DNA from: Alphaproteobacteria bacterium | Lineage (GTDB): Bacteria > Planctomycetota > Phycisphaerae > UBA1845 | Direction: 5' to 3' | Length of the DNA stretch: 64,000 nucleotides | NCBI GenBank assembly: GCA_028285105.1 | Contig: JANQQE010000021.1 | Span: forward strand, 186,001 to 250,000 | Shown here: piece by piece, positions 29,982-38,838 of the stretch | Position numbering within the stretch: position 1 is the stretch's first letter | Layout: each line of letters opens with the position of its first letter | Made by a program: the position numbers and the translations under genes | Notes under the pieces: model-generated | What the model was told of the DNA's origin: nothing | Database searches by the model: none | The model's input: the letters and a program-made list of their open reading frames with translations, nothing else

Positions 29982-32096
29982 CTACGGAACAAACGCCATC
30001 TGAAAGAACCCGAAGTCGCGCAAGTCGACATCGCTGTCCGAATCGAGATCGAGACAAGCACAACCAACGCCCAACCCATCGCCCGGGTTCGTCAGACAAC
30101 CGTCAAGAATCGCATGGTCGGCAAGGTCGGCATCGCCGTCTGCGTCACAATCGCCTAGAACGAATTCGTACGCTCCCATGTCCAGAATCCCAAACGGACT
30201 ACCAAATGGTCCCGTAAAGTATGGCGTTCGCGGATCGTCCACTGTTCGATCACGACCGTCCAGATCCGTGTCAATAACATTCGGAAGGAACTGCAAACTC
30301 CCTCGATCGATCGCCGGAGACCCCGGTAAGAGTCGCAGGTTGTCGTCTTCGGTCCCGGCGATGTTGTCCGGTCCGTTTGAATTGACGAATAGAGGATATT
30401 CGTCAAATACCTGGAATCCACCAGAGCCCGTCCACCCGCCTTGAATCACACAATAAGTGACCGAACCCGAACTATCGTACTGATCTGGTGTATTGCCCCA
30501 CAAAATGTCGTTTCGTAGTTGGAGGCCAAATCCACTAATTGCACCCCCAGAATATCTGGCACTGTTCGCATAAAAGGTACAATTCGCGATTCCCCAACCG
30601 GATGAGCTACTACTAATCGCCCCGCCATATTCCTCGGACCGATTGCCCGCGAAGAGAGAATTGTAGACTCCTTCAAGATAATTGGCCGATATTGCTCCTC
30701 CACTTTCGCGTGCCGAATTCTGGATGAATTGGCAACTGCGAATTTCCAAACCGAGGGTCGCAAACCTGTAGATCGCTCCTCCGAAGGCATTGGTCGATTC
30801 ATTTCCAATGAAGGCACACCTATCTACCAAGAATTCACCGTTCCCTAAGTTCAATGCACCGCCACTGCCAAATGCAATGTTGTTCCTGAATCTACATCCG
30901 ACGAAGCTGACATCCCCTTCACTGATGTATGCGCCGCCTCCGTGTGATGCTTGATTTCCAATGAATTCGCACTCCTGGAAGTCCACATCACTGTCGTGCA
31001 CGAATACACCACCGCCATCGTCTCCTGCGCCATTCTCAAACACGCAGTTGCTAACCAGTGCCGTACTCGACGTCATGCGCAATCGTTCCGACACCGATAG
31101 ACTGCCACGTTCAAAACGGCAGCCAATGATCGTTGGGTTGCTTGAATTGCTGAAGACAGCCGTGTAATCGTTATCATTGAATTGACTATCGATGATGAGG
31201 GGGCCACCGCCGTTTTGGCAATAGACACCGCCACCGAACCCCGCGTAGTTGCCGAAGAATTTGCAGCCGACAATCATTGGACTGGACGCATCACAATGAA
31301 TGGCTCCGCCGTAATTCCAGGCAGCATTATCTCGCAACATACAGTTCGAGATGATCGGACTGCCAACATGCACGGTTATTCCACCACCAGTATCAAAAAG
31401 TGCTGAGTTGCCGACTTTTCCCCGCTCGATGACAAAGCCATCGATGACGGCCGTTGAGTCTGTCCCCGATCCGTCAACCACGGTGTATGCATTGTCGGCA
31501 AACAGCGGACCGAATTGGCAGCGACCTGCCCAGCAATAACCTCCAACAGCATCGCAATCGGGACTGGTATCCTCGCAAGCGACATATACATCATTGCCCA
31601 AAAGATCACCGCTCAATACTGTCCCGTTGCTTTCGATGTCGCGTTCGTCCAGCGTCGTTTCCGTGCCTGCAAATCCGCCATAAATCGCGACCCCATTGAT
31701 AAGTTGGAACGACGCATCCGAATCACTGGGAATTTGAAGCACGCCTTCATCAGGCTTGTACGTTCCAGCCGCCACCCATATCTGGGTAATAGCGCAATTG
31801 GGCGCCGCTTCCGCCAACGCATCTTGCAAATGATGATACCCGTTTCCCCAGGAAGTTCCGTCATTGAGCCCATTCGTCGCGCTGTCGTCTACAAACAGGA
31901 TGCCCTCGCATTCATCAAGCACGCCGTTCGTGTCACAATCGGCACCCGTTCCTCCGACGATTTCTATCGCATCGTCAACGCCGTTGGAATTGCAGTCGGC
32001 TGCAAGTGCGGAAGCGTCAATTCCGACGAAGCACCCCAGCGCAATGAATCCACACAAAATCCTGTTGCATGTCACCTGATTCATGCATCTAACCAT
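29982..32096 (-). CDS. Secreted right-handed beta-helix protein with dockerin-like tail (1 of 3)
   Basis: The 704-residue protein starts with a signal sequence (LCGFIALGCFVGIDASALA). Two EF-hand-like DxNxxGxxD repeats follow (DCNSNGVDDAIEI, DCDTNGVLDECE). A long beta-helix covers about residues 55-620, with repeated rungs such as GGGITVHVGSPIISNCMLRD and GGAIHCDASSPMIVGCKFFG. Then comes the choice-of-anchor-type motif LLPGSPAIDRG and a C-terminal pair of calcium-binding loops (GDCDADGDADLADHAIL, LDSDSDVDLRDF). GAGG precedes the ATG. Such proteins are surface or secreted and often bind or cut polysaccharide; no catalytic residues are assignable. Confidence 0.85.
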   Translation of the reverse strand: MVRCMNQVTCNRILCGFIALGCFVGIDASALAADCNSNGVDDAIEIVGGTGADCDTNGVLDECEGILFVDDSATNGLNDGTSWGNGYHHLQDALAEAAPNCAITQIWVAAGTYKPDEGVLQIPSDSDASFQLINGVAIYGGFAGTETTLDERDIESNGTVLSGDLLGNDVYVACEDTSPDCDAVGGYCWAGRCQFGPLFADNAYTVVDGSGTDSTAVIDGFVIERGKVGNSALFDTGGGITVHVGSPIISNCMLRDNAAWNYGGAIHCDASSPMIVGCKFFGNYAGFGGGVYCQNGGGPLIIDSQFNDNDYTAVFSNSSNPTIIGCRFERGSLSVSERLRMTSSTALVSNCVFENGAGDDGGGVFVHDSDVDFQECEFIGNQASHGGGAYISEGDVSFVGCRFRNNIAFGSGGALNLGNGEFLVDRCAFIGNESTNAFGGAIYRFATLGLEIRSCQFIQNSARESGGAISANYLEGVYNSLFAGNRSEEYGGAISSSSSGWGIANCTFYANSARYSGGAISGFGLQLRNDILWGNTPDQYDSSGSVTYCVIQGGWTGSGGFQVFDEYPLFVNSNGPDNIAGTEDDNLRLLPGSPAIDRGSLQFLPNVIDTDLDGRDRTVDDPRTPYFTGPFGSPFGILDMGAYEFVLGDCDADGDADLADHAILDGCLTNPGDGLGVGCACLDLDSDSDVDLRDFGFFQMAFVP

Positions 32097-32105
32097 CTTC
32101 TTACC

Positions 32106-33482
32106 TCACGGAATAAACGCCATCTGAAAATATCCAAAGTCGCGAAGATCAACATCTCCATCTGCATCAAGATCAAGACAAGCACAGCCAACTCCCAACC
32201 CATCGCCCGGACTCGTCAGGCAGCCATCAAGGATGACGTGGTCAGCAATGTCGGCATCGCCGTCTGCGTCACAATCGCCCAAGACGAACTCAAACGCTCC
32301 AATATCCACGATCGGCGCAATACCGACGCCTGTATCAACCGTCAGGATGTCGTCCACAAACCGTGTGTGCCCATCAAAATCAGTCATTACGCCAACCGGC
32401 ACGGCTGAGTTATTCCCCGCATCAATCGCCGGCGAACCGGGAAGGAGGCGGAAGTCATCGTCCACGGTTCCAAGAATCTCATCTGCACCATTTGGATCAA
32501 CGAACAATGGATTTATGTCGATGTTGCCACCGCCATCAATGGTATCCATTGGGAGTCCATCTTGAATGATACTGTTCGAGATAGTTGGATTGGAACGACA
32601 GCAACTGGTCATCGCCAATGGCCCGTTGTCCCAGAGGATGCAGTTGGTGAGAACTGGATCGCTGGATTGCAAATTGCCCAATGCTCCACGTGAGTCAAAA
32701 GCCGAGTTGCCGCTGAAGGTGCAGTTGGTCAGAATTGGGCTGGATAAGAAAACATTGAGCATTCCACCACCGTGCAGACCTGCTTCATTTCCACTGAAAA
32801 TACAGTTGGTTACGATTGGGCTGCAATTGCGATCGTTTAGTATCCCGGCTCCGTTAGAAGCGCGATTGCCAACAAACTGGCAGTTCGCAAGGACAGGGCT
32901 ACTACTGTTTCTATTTAGCATCGCAGCGCCACTCGATTGAGCAACGTTGCCTTCAAATACGCAATTGCTGAAAGTCAAAGTCTGAGGCCTAAACACATCT
33001 GCGAAGTTGTTGTATACCGCGCCCCCTTCGAATGCGAAATTCTGTCTAAAAACACAATTGATTACCGTGGGACTTGCTGAAGAAATATTCATGCCGCCAC
33101 CGCGGTTAGCCTGGCCATTTGTGATCGTCAACCCACGCAACAAAGTGGTCGAAGTCCCGCCTGAGTTGCACGTCACGATCGGACCGTCGCTGTCCCCGTC
33201 GATGATCGTAGTAGCCGGGTTGTCTGAAGCACTGCGGAGTGAGACCGCTTTGCCATTGAAATTGATCAATTCCACATACGTACCATTGGCGACCTGGATC
33301 GCATCGCCATTGGTTGACGCATCGATTGCAATCTGAATCGAGCAATACGGATCGACCTGACTCCCGTTCCCGACAGCTGGGCAGGTGTCGTCATCAACGT
33401 GCCATGTGGTTTGCCCGTAAGCAGAATGGCCAAACGCCAGACCAACAAGCACGCGAAGAGTCATTCGAATTGTGTACAGCAT
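32106..33482 (-). CDS. Secreted right-handed beta-helix protein with dockerin-like tail (2 of 3)
   Basis: The ATG at 33482 has GGAG eight bases upstream and gives a signal peptide ending GHSAYGQ. An in-frame ATG at 33521 has no binding site. The mature part is a beta-helix of short GGG-rich rungs (RGGGMNISSASPTVINCVFR, GAGILNDRNCSPIVTNCIFS), then LLPGSPAIDAG and the calcium-loop tail (GDCDADGDADIADHVIL, LDADGDVDLRDF). It lacks the N-terminal EF-hand repeats of its neighbours. Its stop codon lies nine bases before the start of copy 1, so the two are almost certainly one transcript. Confidence 0.85.
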   Translation of the reverse strand: MLYTIRMTLRVLVGLAFGHSAYGQTTWHVDDDTCPAVGNGSQVDPYCSIQIAIDASTNGDAIQVANGTYVELINFNGKAVSLRSASDNPATTIIDGDSDGPIVTCNSGGTSTTLLRGLTITNGQANRGGGMNISSASPTVINCVFRQNFAFEGGAVYNNFADVFRPQTLTFSNCVFEGNVAQSSGAAMLNRNSSSPVLANCQFVGNRASNGAGILNDRNCSPIVTNCIFSGNEAGLHGGGMLNVFLSSPILTNCTFSGNSAFDSRGALGNLQSSDPVLTNCILWDNGPLAMTSCCRSNPTISNSIIQDGLPMDTIDGGGNIDINPLFVDPNGADEILGTVDDDFRLLPGSPAIDAGNNSAVPVGVMTDFDGHTRFVDDILTVDTGVGIAPIVDIGAFEFVLGDCDADGDADIADHVILDGCLTSPGDGLGVGCACLDLDADGDVDLRDFGYFQMAFIP

Positions 33483-33612
33483 GACATAGGCTCCATTTGA
33501 GATCACCAGCCATCTGTTCATGACAAGGTACGGACAAGAATCTAGCCATCGGTCCTAGTGCTACTTTTGAAAACGACACGTCAATGAAACATAGCGCGTG
33601 ATCGGCCAAGTA

Positions 33613-36372
33613 TCACGGCAGAGTCGCCATCTGCATGAACCAAAAATCGCGCAGATCGACATCACCATCTGAGTCCAAATCAAGACAAGCGCATCCCGCC
33701 CCCAACAACTCGCCCGGATTCGTCAGGCATGTGACCAAGATCGCATGATCATCAACATCGGCATCACCATCCGCGTCGCAATCGCCCAGAACGAATTCGT
33801 ATGCACCCATATCAACAATCGGCGCGACACCATTACCTGTGTCCGCCGTCGAAACGTCATCCACGAAACGCGAGTTGCCATCATAATCTACCAATAGATC
33901 AACGGGTACGGCAGCATTGTCGCCTGCATCAATCGCCGGCGAACCGGGGAGTAACCGCAGATTGTCGTCATCTGTACCGACGGTGTTATCAACCCCGTCC
34001 GAATCGACGAACAACGGATCTGCGCTGGTATTCCCCACTCCAGCACCGGACCAGCCACCTTGAATGACCGAGTAATTAAGCGTTAAGTTTTGACCTGAAA
34101 ACTGTGCAGATTCAGCGGATTCACTACCAACCAGGTTGCCCCACAAAACCAAATTGCTTGCTGTGATGGTACCGTTGTCGTAAATACCGCCACCGCTGAC
34201 TCCAGCCACGTTGGTTGAGAACGTGCAATTGTTGATGGCCCTGGGTTGCGCACCAAAGAACAGACCGTTAATCCCACCACCGTTCAAAGCAGCAAAGTTT
34301 CCGCTGAACACACAGTTGCTCACGGTCGGAGGGTCCTGAGTACTGTTGTCCATCCCACCCCCATCGCCGGAGATTACTTTGTTTCCTGTGAACAGGCAGT
34401 GTGTGATGTTCGAACGACCTCTCAGGTTGGCCATTCCCCCGCCGAAATTGATCGCAACGTTTCGATTGAATATGCAGCGGTCAATAATCAAATTGGAGCC
34501 ATTCCGGTTACGCATTCCGCCACCGCCAGATGCATAATTCTCATCAAAAGTGCATTGGATGACCGTTATTCGACTGTCCTCGTTGTACATTCCACCGCCC
34601 AAAGCTGCCGAATTGTGGTCGAATTCGCAGTCGATCACCGTGGTTGCGCTCACATTGTGCATTCCACCGCCGGCAAAACTGGCAGCGTTTCGACTGAACG
34701 TACAATGATCCACGATTGGACCTGGACCCCATGTCCACATCCCTCCACCGCGAATTGCTGAATTGCCGATAAATGTGCAGCGTGACACCGAAGGGGATGT
34801 GCCTTCAGGAAAGGCACTATCGTTGATCATTCCGCCGCCCCAGCCATCTGGGAACGAACCGTCTGCGTTTCCCGCCGTGACGGTGAATCCATCGAGGATT
34901 GCGGTCTCATTCGTTCCTGTCCCGGTTACCACATGGCGAGCGTTTTCGGAATTGTTATCGCTGATGATGCAAGCACCATCGACACACAGCAACCCGAAAT
35001 CATCACAGTCCGGAGAATTCTGAGAACACGCGACCATTGAATCATCGCCCAACAAATCTCCGCTGAGAATTGTCTCATTCAACTCAGGATCGCGTTCATC
35101 GAAACTGGCTTCTGCTCCAGCAAAGCCGCCGTACAACCTCAAGTTGTTTAGCAATTGAAATGTAGCATCGCGATCGCCGGGCGTTTGCTCTTCGCCTTGG
35201 TCCGGTGTGTACGTTCCTTCTGCGATCCATATCTCAGTCACGGAGCAGTTATTTGCCGCCTCTGCCAACGCATCCTGGAGATTGATATATGCGTCGGCCC
35301 ACGAATTGCCATTATTCAACCCGTCGGTAGCGCTATCATCCACGTAGAGTATCTCTTCGCACTCGGGTGAAACGTCGAAGTCTTCGCAATCGTCGAATGT
35401 CCCAGTGCAAGTCCCATCGCTACACACATCGATGGGCGTGCAAGGGTCGCAATCATCGCAAGGATCGCCATCAACGCAGGAGTCGATGGCACCGCGACGA
35501 ATCACCTGAAGATCGTCCCAATACTTACTACCACCGCCCATGCTCCAAACGCCCACGGTCCCGGACTTCGGATGCACTCCGGTGGGGTCGATCGCGTCAA
35601 TCTGAAAGCCTTCCGGTTCTACTTGGCCATCTTTCCAAACGTTGGCTTGGATATGCAACTGCGGACAGGTCTCCGTAACCTCGATGCGAAAGCGATACCA
35701 GGTGCCTGCGATTGGATCGACGCCTGAATCAATGTCGCCGGTGAGCCCGTTAAACTCGGGGGGGGCTAAATGAAATGTCCGGGCACTTGGTGCATAATTC
35801 GCGCGGCGCAATCGAAGATAGTCATACTCGGATGTGGGTTGTTTATTGAATCGTGAAAGAAACGTGACACCGATTCCCCCGCCGTCCTCAGTTATTCGCA
35901 TTCGACCAGTGTAGGTCAGGGTCGAAATCTCCGATCCACCCGGCCCGATATAGTGCGAATGAACGTTGACATCCGTCGAATCTGTTCCAAACACAAGATT
36001 GTCGCCAACTTGCTTGACGTTAAACAATGCGTCGTATTCGACGTCATGAGAAAATATATCCGTGTCAAACCAGTTGAAGGGGTCTTGGCCAGCGATGTAG
36101 TCATTAAAGTTTTCGTCGAACGCCACGATGTCTTGAGCGAACAAACATGCGCCGTCGGGCTCGCAATCATCGGGTATACCATTGCTACCGCAGTCCGAAC
36201 TTGTACCTGCCGCGATATCTGAAATGTCGTCAATTCCGTTTCTGTTGCAATCGGCGGCACTCGATATTCGAGGTGACATCCCAAAGACAATCAGTATCCA
36301 AGCAGACCATGCAGCAACCGAACGACGTCGATAACATGGGAAATCGAATCGAACGCGGGTTCCAGGACACAT
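33613..36372 (-). CDS. Secreted LamG-like plus beta-helix protein with dockerin-like tail (3 of 3)
   Basis: At 919 residues this is the largest of the three. After a signal sequence (about 1-39) come DxNxxGxxD repeats (DCNRNGIDDISDI, DCGSNGIPDDCE), then a beta-sandwich region of about 200 residues with concanavalin/LamG-like strands. A Cys-rich DPCDDCDPCTPIDVCSDGTC segment, the beta-helix, LLPGSPAIDAG and the calcium-loop tail (GDCDADGDADVDDHAIL, LDSDGDVDLRDF) follow. AAGGA lies eight bases before the ATG. Carbohydrate or matrix binding at the cell surface is a reasonable guess. Confidence 0.85.
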   Translation of the reverse strand: MCPGTRVRFDFPCYRRRSVAAWSAWILIVFGMSPRISSAADCNRNGIDDISDIAAGTSSDCGSNGIPDDCEPDGACLFAQDIVAFDENFNDYIAGQDPFNWFDTDIFSHDVEYDALFNVKQVGDNLVFGTDSTDVNVHSHYIGPGGSEISTLTYTGRMRITEDGGGIGVTFLSRFNKQPTSEYDYLRLRRANYAPSARTFHLAPPEFNGLTGDIDSGVDPIAGTWYRFRIEVTETCPQLHIQANVWKDGQVEPEGFQIDAIDPTGVHPKSGTVGVWSMGGGSKYWDDLQVIRRGAIDSCVDGDPCDDCDPCTPIDVCSDGTCTGTFDDCEDFDVSPECEEILYVDDSATDGLNNGNSWADAYINLQDALAEAANNCSVTEIWIAEGTYTPDQGEEQTPGDRDATFQLLNNLRLYGGFAGAEASFDERDPELNETILSGDLLGDDSMVACSQNSPDCDDFGLLCVDGACIISDNNSENARHVVTGTGTNETAILDGFTVTAGNADGSFPDGWGGGMINDSAFPEGTSPSVSRCTFIGNSAIRGGGMWTWGPGPIVDHCTFSRNAASFAGGGMHNVSATTVIDCEFDHNSAALGGGMYNEDSRITVIQCTFDENYASGGGGMRNRNGSNLIIDRCIFNRNVAINFGGGMANLRGRSNITHCLFTGNKVISGDGGGMDNSTQDPPTVSNCVFSGNFAALNGGGINGLFFGAQPRAINNCTFSTNVAGVSGGGIYDNGTITASNLVLWGNLVGSESAESAQFSGQNLTLNYSVIQGGWSGAGVGNTSADPLFVDSDGVDNTVGTDDDNLRLLPGSPAIDAGDNAAVPVDLLVDYDGNSRFVDDVSTADTGNGVAPIVDMGAYEFVLGDCDADGDADVDDHAILVTCLTNPGELLGAGCACLDLDSDGDVDLRDFWFMQMATLP

Positions 36373-36572
36373 GGAATTCTTCCTTGGATTTTCAGCGACA
36401 TCATTCTTGAATTGCGCGCGATGATTGACGGCATGCGCGGAGTGGCAGATGCACCGTTTCCGACCGCTATTATGATAGCAGATCGAGGTGAACGACTACA
36501 GGGTCAACCGACATCCGTGGCCAACAAGTCAAACGGACTGAAAGAGGGGAAGCTTTCCGGACGTAAAGGCGC

Positions 36573-37208
36573 TTACGCCGTTCCAAATATCCGATCACCC
36601 GCATCGCCCAAGCCTGGAACAATGTAACCACGATCGTCGAGGCGTTTGTCGATGGCGGCTGTGTAGATCGTTACGTTGGGGTGAGCTTTGGTAACGACTT
36701 CAATTCCTTCGGGGCTCGCAACCAGACAGAGTATCTTGATGTTGCTGGCCCCTGCTTTCTTGACTGTATCGATCGCCGCATTGAGCGACCCACCTGTTGC
36801 CAACATTGGATCAATGATGATGACTTCGGTCTTCGCAATATCCGGGGGAAGCTTGTTGTAATATGCAATGGGTTCGAGCGAACTCTCATCGCGATACAAA
36901 CCGAGATGCCCCACCCGTGCTTCGGGAATGAGTTGTAGGATACCATCAGTCATACCCAAGCCCGCACGCAAGATCGGCACCAGCGTCAGTTCTACAGCCA
37001 GCTTTTTGCCGCGACATGGCCCCAACGGCGTTTCGACTTCCACATCAACCGTCGGATAGTCGCGCGTCAATTCAAACGCCATCAGACTGGCGATCTGCGA
37101 CAATAGCATGCGGAAGTGTTCAACCTTCGTATTCTTGTCGCGCGCCAAAGTAAGACGCTGTTGAATGACAGGATGCGAAACCACATGCACTTGAGGATAA
37201 CCGCTCAT
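36573..37208 (-). CDS. upp: Uracil phosphoribosyltransferase
   Basis: Upp makes UMP from uracil and PRPP (pyrimidine salvage). The ATG at 37208 gives 211 residues, the normal size, and begins VHVVSHPVIQQRLTLARD as in other Upp proteins. An open frame to 37274 adds 22 unlike residues. The family marks are VPILRAGLGM, LYRDE and the PRPP loop DPMLATGGSLNAAI, followed by the C-terminal uracil-binding YIVPGLGDAGDRIFGT. It lies downstream of the transglutaminase-like gene on the same strand. Confidence 0.96.
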   Translation of the reverse strand: MSGYPQVHVVSHPVIQQRLTLARDKNTKVEHFRMLLSQIASLMAFELTRDYPTVDVEVETPLGPCRGKKLAVELTLVPILRAGLGMTDGILQLIPEARVGHLGLYRDESSLEPIAYYNKLPPDIAKTEVIIIDPMLATGGSLNAAIDTVKKAGASNIKILCLVASPEGIEVVTKAHPNVTIYTAAIDKRLDDRGYIVPGLGDAGDRIFGTA

Positions 37209-37302
37209 AGCGTGTTCCAAATCAGTCTGAAAAGATACGCAGGTCGGGTCATCGACCCGACACAGAGTTTCCACGATTCACCCGCATCCTGCAAGATTGT
37301 CA

Positions 37303-38169
37303 TCAGACCTTGGCAACGTCACCAACCTGCAAATCGGATTCCGTTTCCATCGCTTGACGCCCGCCGAATCGACTACAGACCAATCCCAACGCAAGCGCAA
37401 CTAACCCAAACCAAACCAGTCCCATCGACTCGCCACGATTCAGGTTCCCACCCGACCGTAGCAAGAACACCGCCGCAAACACAAACACGCCAACGATCAA
37501 CATCCGGCGACGATGCATCGTCGGATGAAGAATCAGAATCCACACGACAGCCGCAATAATCAACTCGCGCACCAACGGAAACAGCGCTACATTCACCGCC
37601 ATGATACGCGGCATCGTCCAAAGCCATTGCGTGTTCACTTTGACGCCGGTGGGTGTCGTCTCGATCATGCTCACCTGCCCCGGCCCCATCGTGTCGCCCT
37701 GCGGGGTCGAGACCCAAACGTGCGCTCCGTCCGTCTCGAGTTGCGATTCGAATCCCACCCGCTTTAAGAGGCTCGCACCAACAACAGCCCGACCATCACA
37801 ATCCTCGCGCCCTTTGCCCAGTGCTTCTTCGACGGTGGGTATGTAGTCGGCCATCCCCCACGTGTCCCAGTCGAATGCGTACGGCAATTTTTCATAAACG
37901 AGTAGCTCGACCGCCCGCAGGATTTCCTTGGGATGCGAATCCTGGTTGGCACCGTCGGGCAGTTGGCTTTTAAGCTTTTCTACAAGCGGATCAAGCTGCG
38001 ATGCGTCGGGATCGATCATCGCATTGGGGTCTGTCCATCGAACGATGTGCCGCGCAAGAAGCACCGGATGCGGAAAGCAGACAGCCAGCACCGTCAGCGC
38101 AAGGACCAGCGCCTTCAAACCCCAACGCTTCCATCGTGGCCAATTGTGAATGCGAATCCAAAAACGCAT
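37303..38169 (-). CDS. Membrane protein with transglutaminase-like domain
   Basis: From the ATG at 38169 (GGGA about ten bases upstream) the protein has 288 residues. One N-terminal transmembrane helix (ALVLALTVLAVCFPHPVLLA) is followed by a transglutaminase-like core with the Cys in REDCDGRAVVGASLL and the His in ETDGAHVWV. Three C-terminal hydrophobic segments follow (ELIIAAVVWILIL, MLIVGVFVFAAVFLL, LVWFGLVALALGLV). Bacterial members of this fold are mostly cysteine proteases or peptidoglycan/protein-modifying enzymes at the membrane. The exact activity is unknown. Confidence 0.78.
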   Translation of the reverse strand: MRFWIRIHNWPRWKRWGLKALVLALTVLAVCFPHPVLLARHIVRWTDPNAMIDPDASQLDPLVEKLKSQLPDGANQDSHPKEILRAVELLVYEKLPYAFDWDTWGMADYIPTVEEALGKGREDCDGRAVVGASLLKRVGFESQLETDGAHVWVSTPQGDTMGPGQVSMIETTPTGVKVNTQWLWTMPRIMAVNVALFPLVRELIIAAVVWILILHPTMHRRRMLIVGVFVFAAVFLLRSGGNLNRGESMGLVWFGLVALALGLVCSRFGGRQAMETESDLQVGDVAKV

Positions 38170-38266
38170 CGTGCATCCCAGGCAATCGTTCAACGCAGCT
38201 GCCACACGATAACACGTTGACGCACCGCGTCACCACAAAGACTTGGACTTCCCAAGTATGTTGCGC

Positions 38267-38316
38267 AAAAAAAGGGCCGCGACCGACTTGTCCACCCAGG
38301 ACAGGTCGGCCGCGGC
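38267..38316 (-). terminator. Strong Rho-independent terminator of the candidate RNA
   Basis: On the minus strand an 18-bp stem (GCCGCGGCCGACCTGTCC with its partner, one mismatch and one G-U pair) closes a 5-base loop and ends in seven T residues (38273-38267). The nearest upstream coding gene on that strand ends more than 500 bases away, so it most likely ends a transcript starting in the gene-free stretch. Confidence 0.85.
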
Positions 38317-38645
38317 ATAGGCGGCTCGTTTGCATCACTGCATGTCTTGACCAAACTGCTAATGCTCTCTCTTGCTCTTTTGCTACAACTTCAAAACGTT
38401 TCTTGCTGTTTCCGAATCCTGCACACTTTCCAACGCTTCCAAATTGGAGGACCAAATACTGCTTTCTTTCCGACTCTCTCTCCCGAAGGCGCTTCTCAAT
38501 CCCTCACAGGTCAGAAGCGTTCCCACATACGCTTCATGTTATGTTCCGGCTGCCCCATCGCAGCCCCACATCCCCAAGGCCAACTTCTTTCGAGGCAACC
38601 TGCCCCGAACCCCATCGCTACCCGGCGTTCCCCAACGCCTGCGAA
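38317..38645 (-). ncRNA. Candidate structured RNA transcribed from a sigma54 promoter
   Basis: Between the promoter and the terminator the minus strand has successive stem-loops: 38639-38624 (GGCGTT/AACGCC), 38565-38548 (GGCTGC/GCAGCC) and 38535-38514 (GAAGCGT/ACGCTTC). It also has GGGG tracts throughout its first 90 bases. A 15-codon frame (MGQPEHNMKRMWERF) covers the third hairpin and a 38-codon TTG-started frame follows. Both are weak, so a short leader peptide cannot be excluded. It does not match the RNase P, tmRNA, 6S or SRP signatures that I know. Confidence 0.4.
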
Positions 38646-38655
38646 GAGAGAATGA

Positions 38656-38670
38656 GCAAGCCGCGTGCCA
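38656..38670 (-). promoter_or_regulatory. Consensus sigma54 (-24/-12) promoter
   Basis: On the minus strand the sequence reads TGGCACGCGGCTTGC, a full match to TGGCAC-N5-TTGC with GG and GC separated by exactly ten bases. Transcription would begin about 12 bases further, near 38645. Sigma54 promoters need an AAA+ activator; none is encoded in this window. Confidence 0.7.
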
Positions 38671-38838
38671 CTCAACAAGGATTCTTGCGACAAAAATCGC
38701 AACTTCTGTTTTGACAATGATTTATGGCGATGAATGAAGTGGGCGTTCAAATCAGCAGATCCTCAGATGGTAAAGCAGTCCCCACCCAGCGTTCGATAAT
38801 CGGGAACTATTACCCACCGATGGGCGATGGGTTATCGT

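Larger units (their letters stand above)
38206..38838. other. Gene-free stretch holding a candidate sigma54-driven RNA
   Basis: Over 600 bases without a credible protein. Overlapping frames of 60-240 codons occur on both strands but none has family-like sequence. The minus strand of 38267-38670 contains, in order, a sigma54 promoter, hairpins, six GGGG tracts and a terminator, described separately. The rest (38671-38838) shows nothing recognisable. Confidence 0.5.

Noticed and set aside
31515..32408. 297-codon plus-strand frame crossing two beta-helix genes
   Set aside because: It spans the junction of two minus-strand genes and mirrors the repetitive tail coding region; no signal or domain.
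37991..38455. 154-codon minus-strand frame
   Set aside because: It runs through the 18-bp terminator stem and into the transglutaminase-like gene out of frame, so it cannot be one expressed protein.
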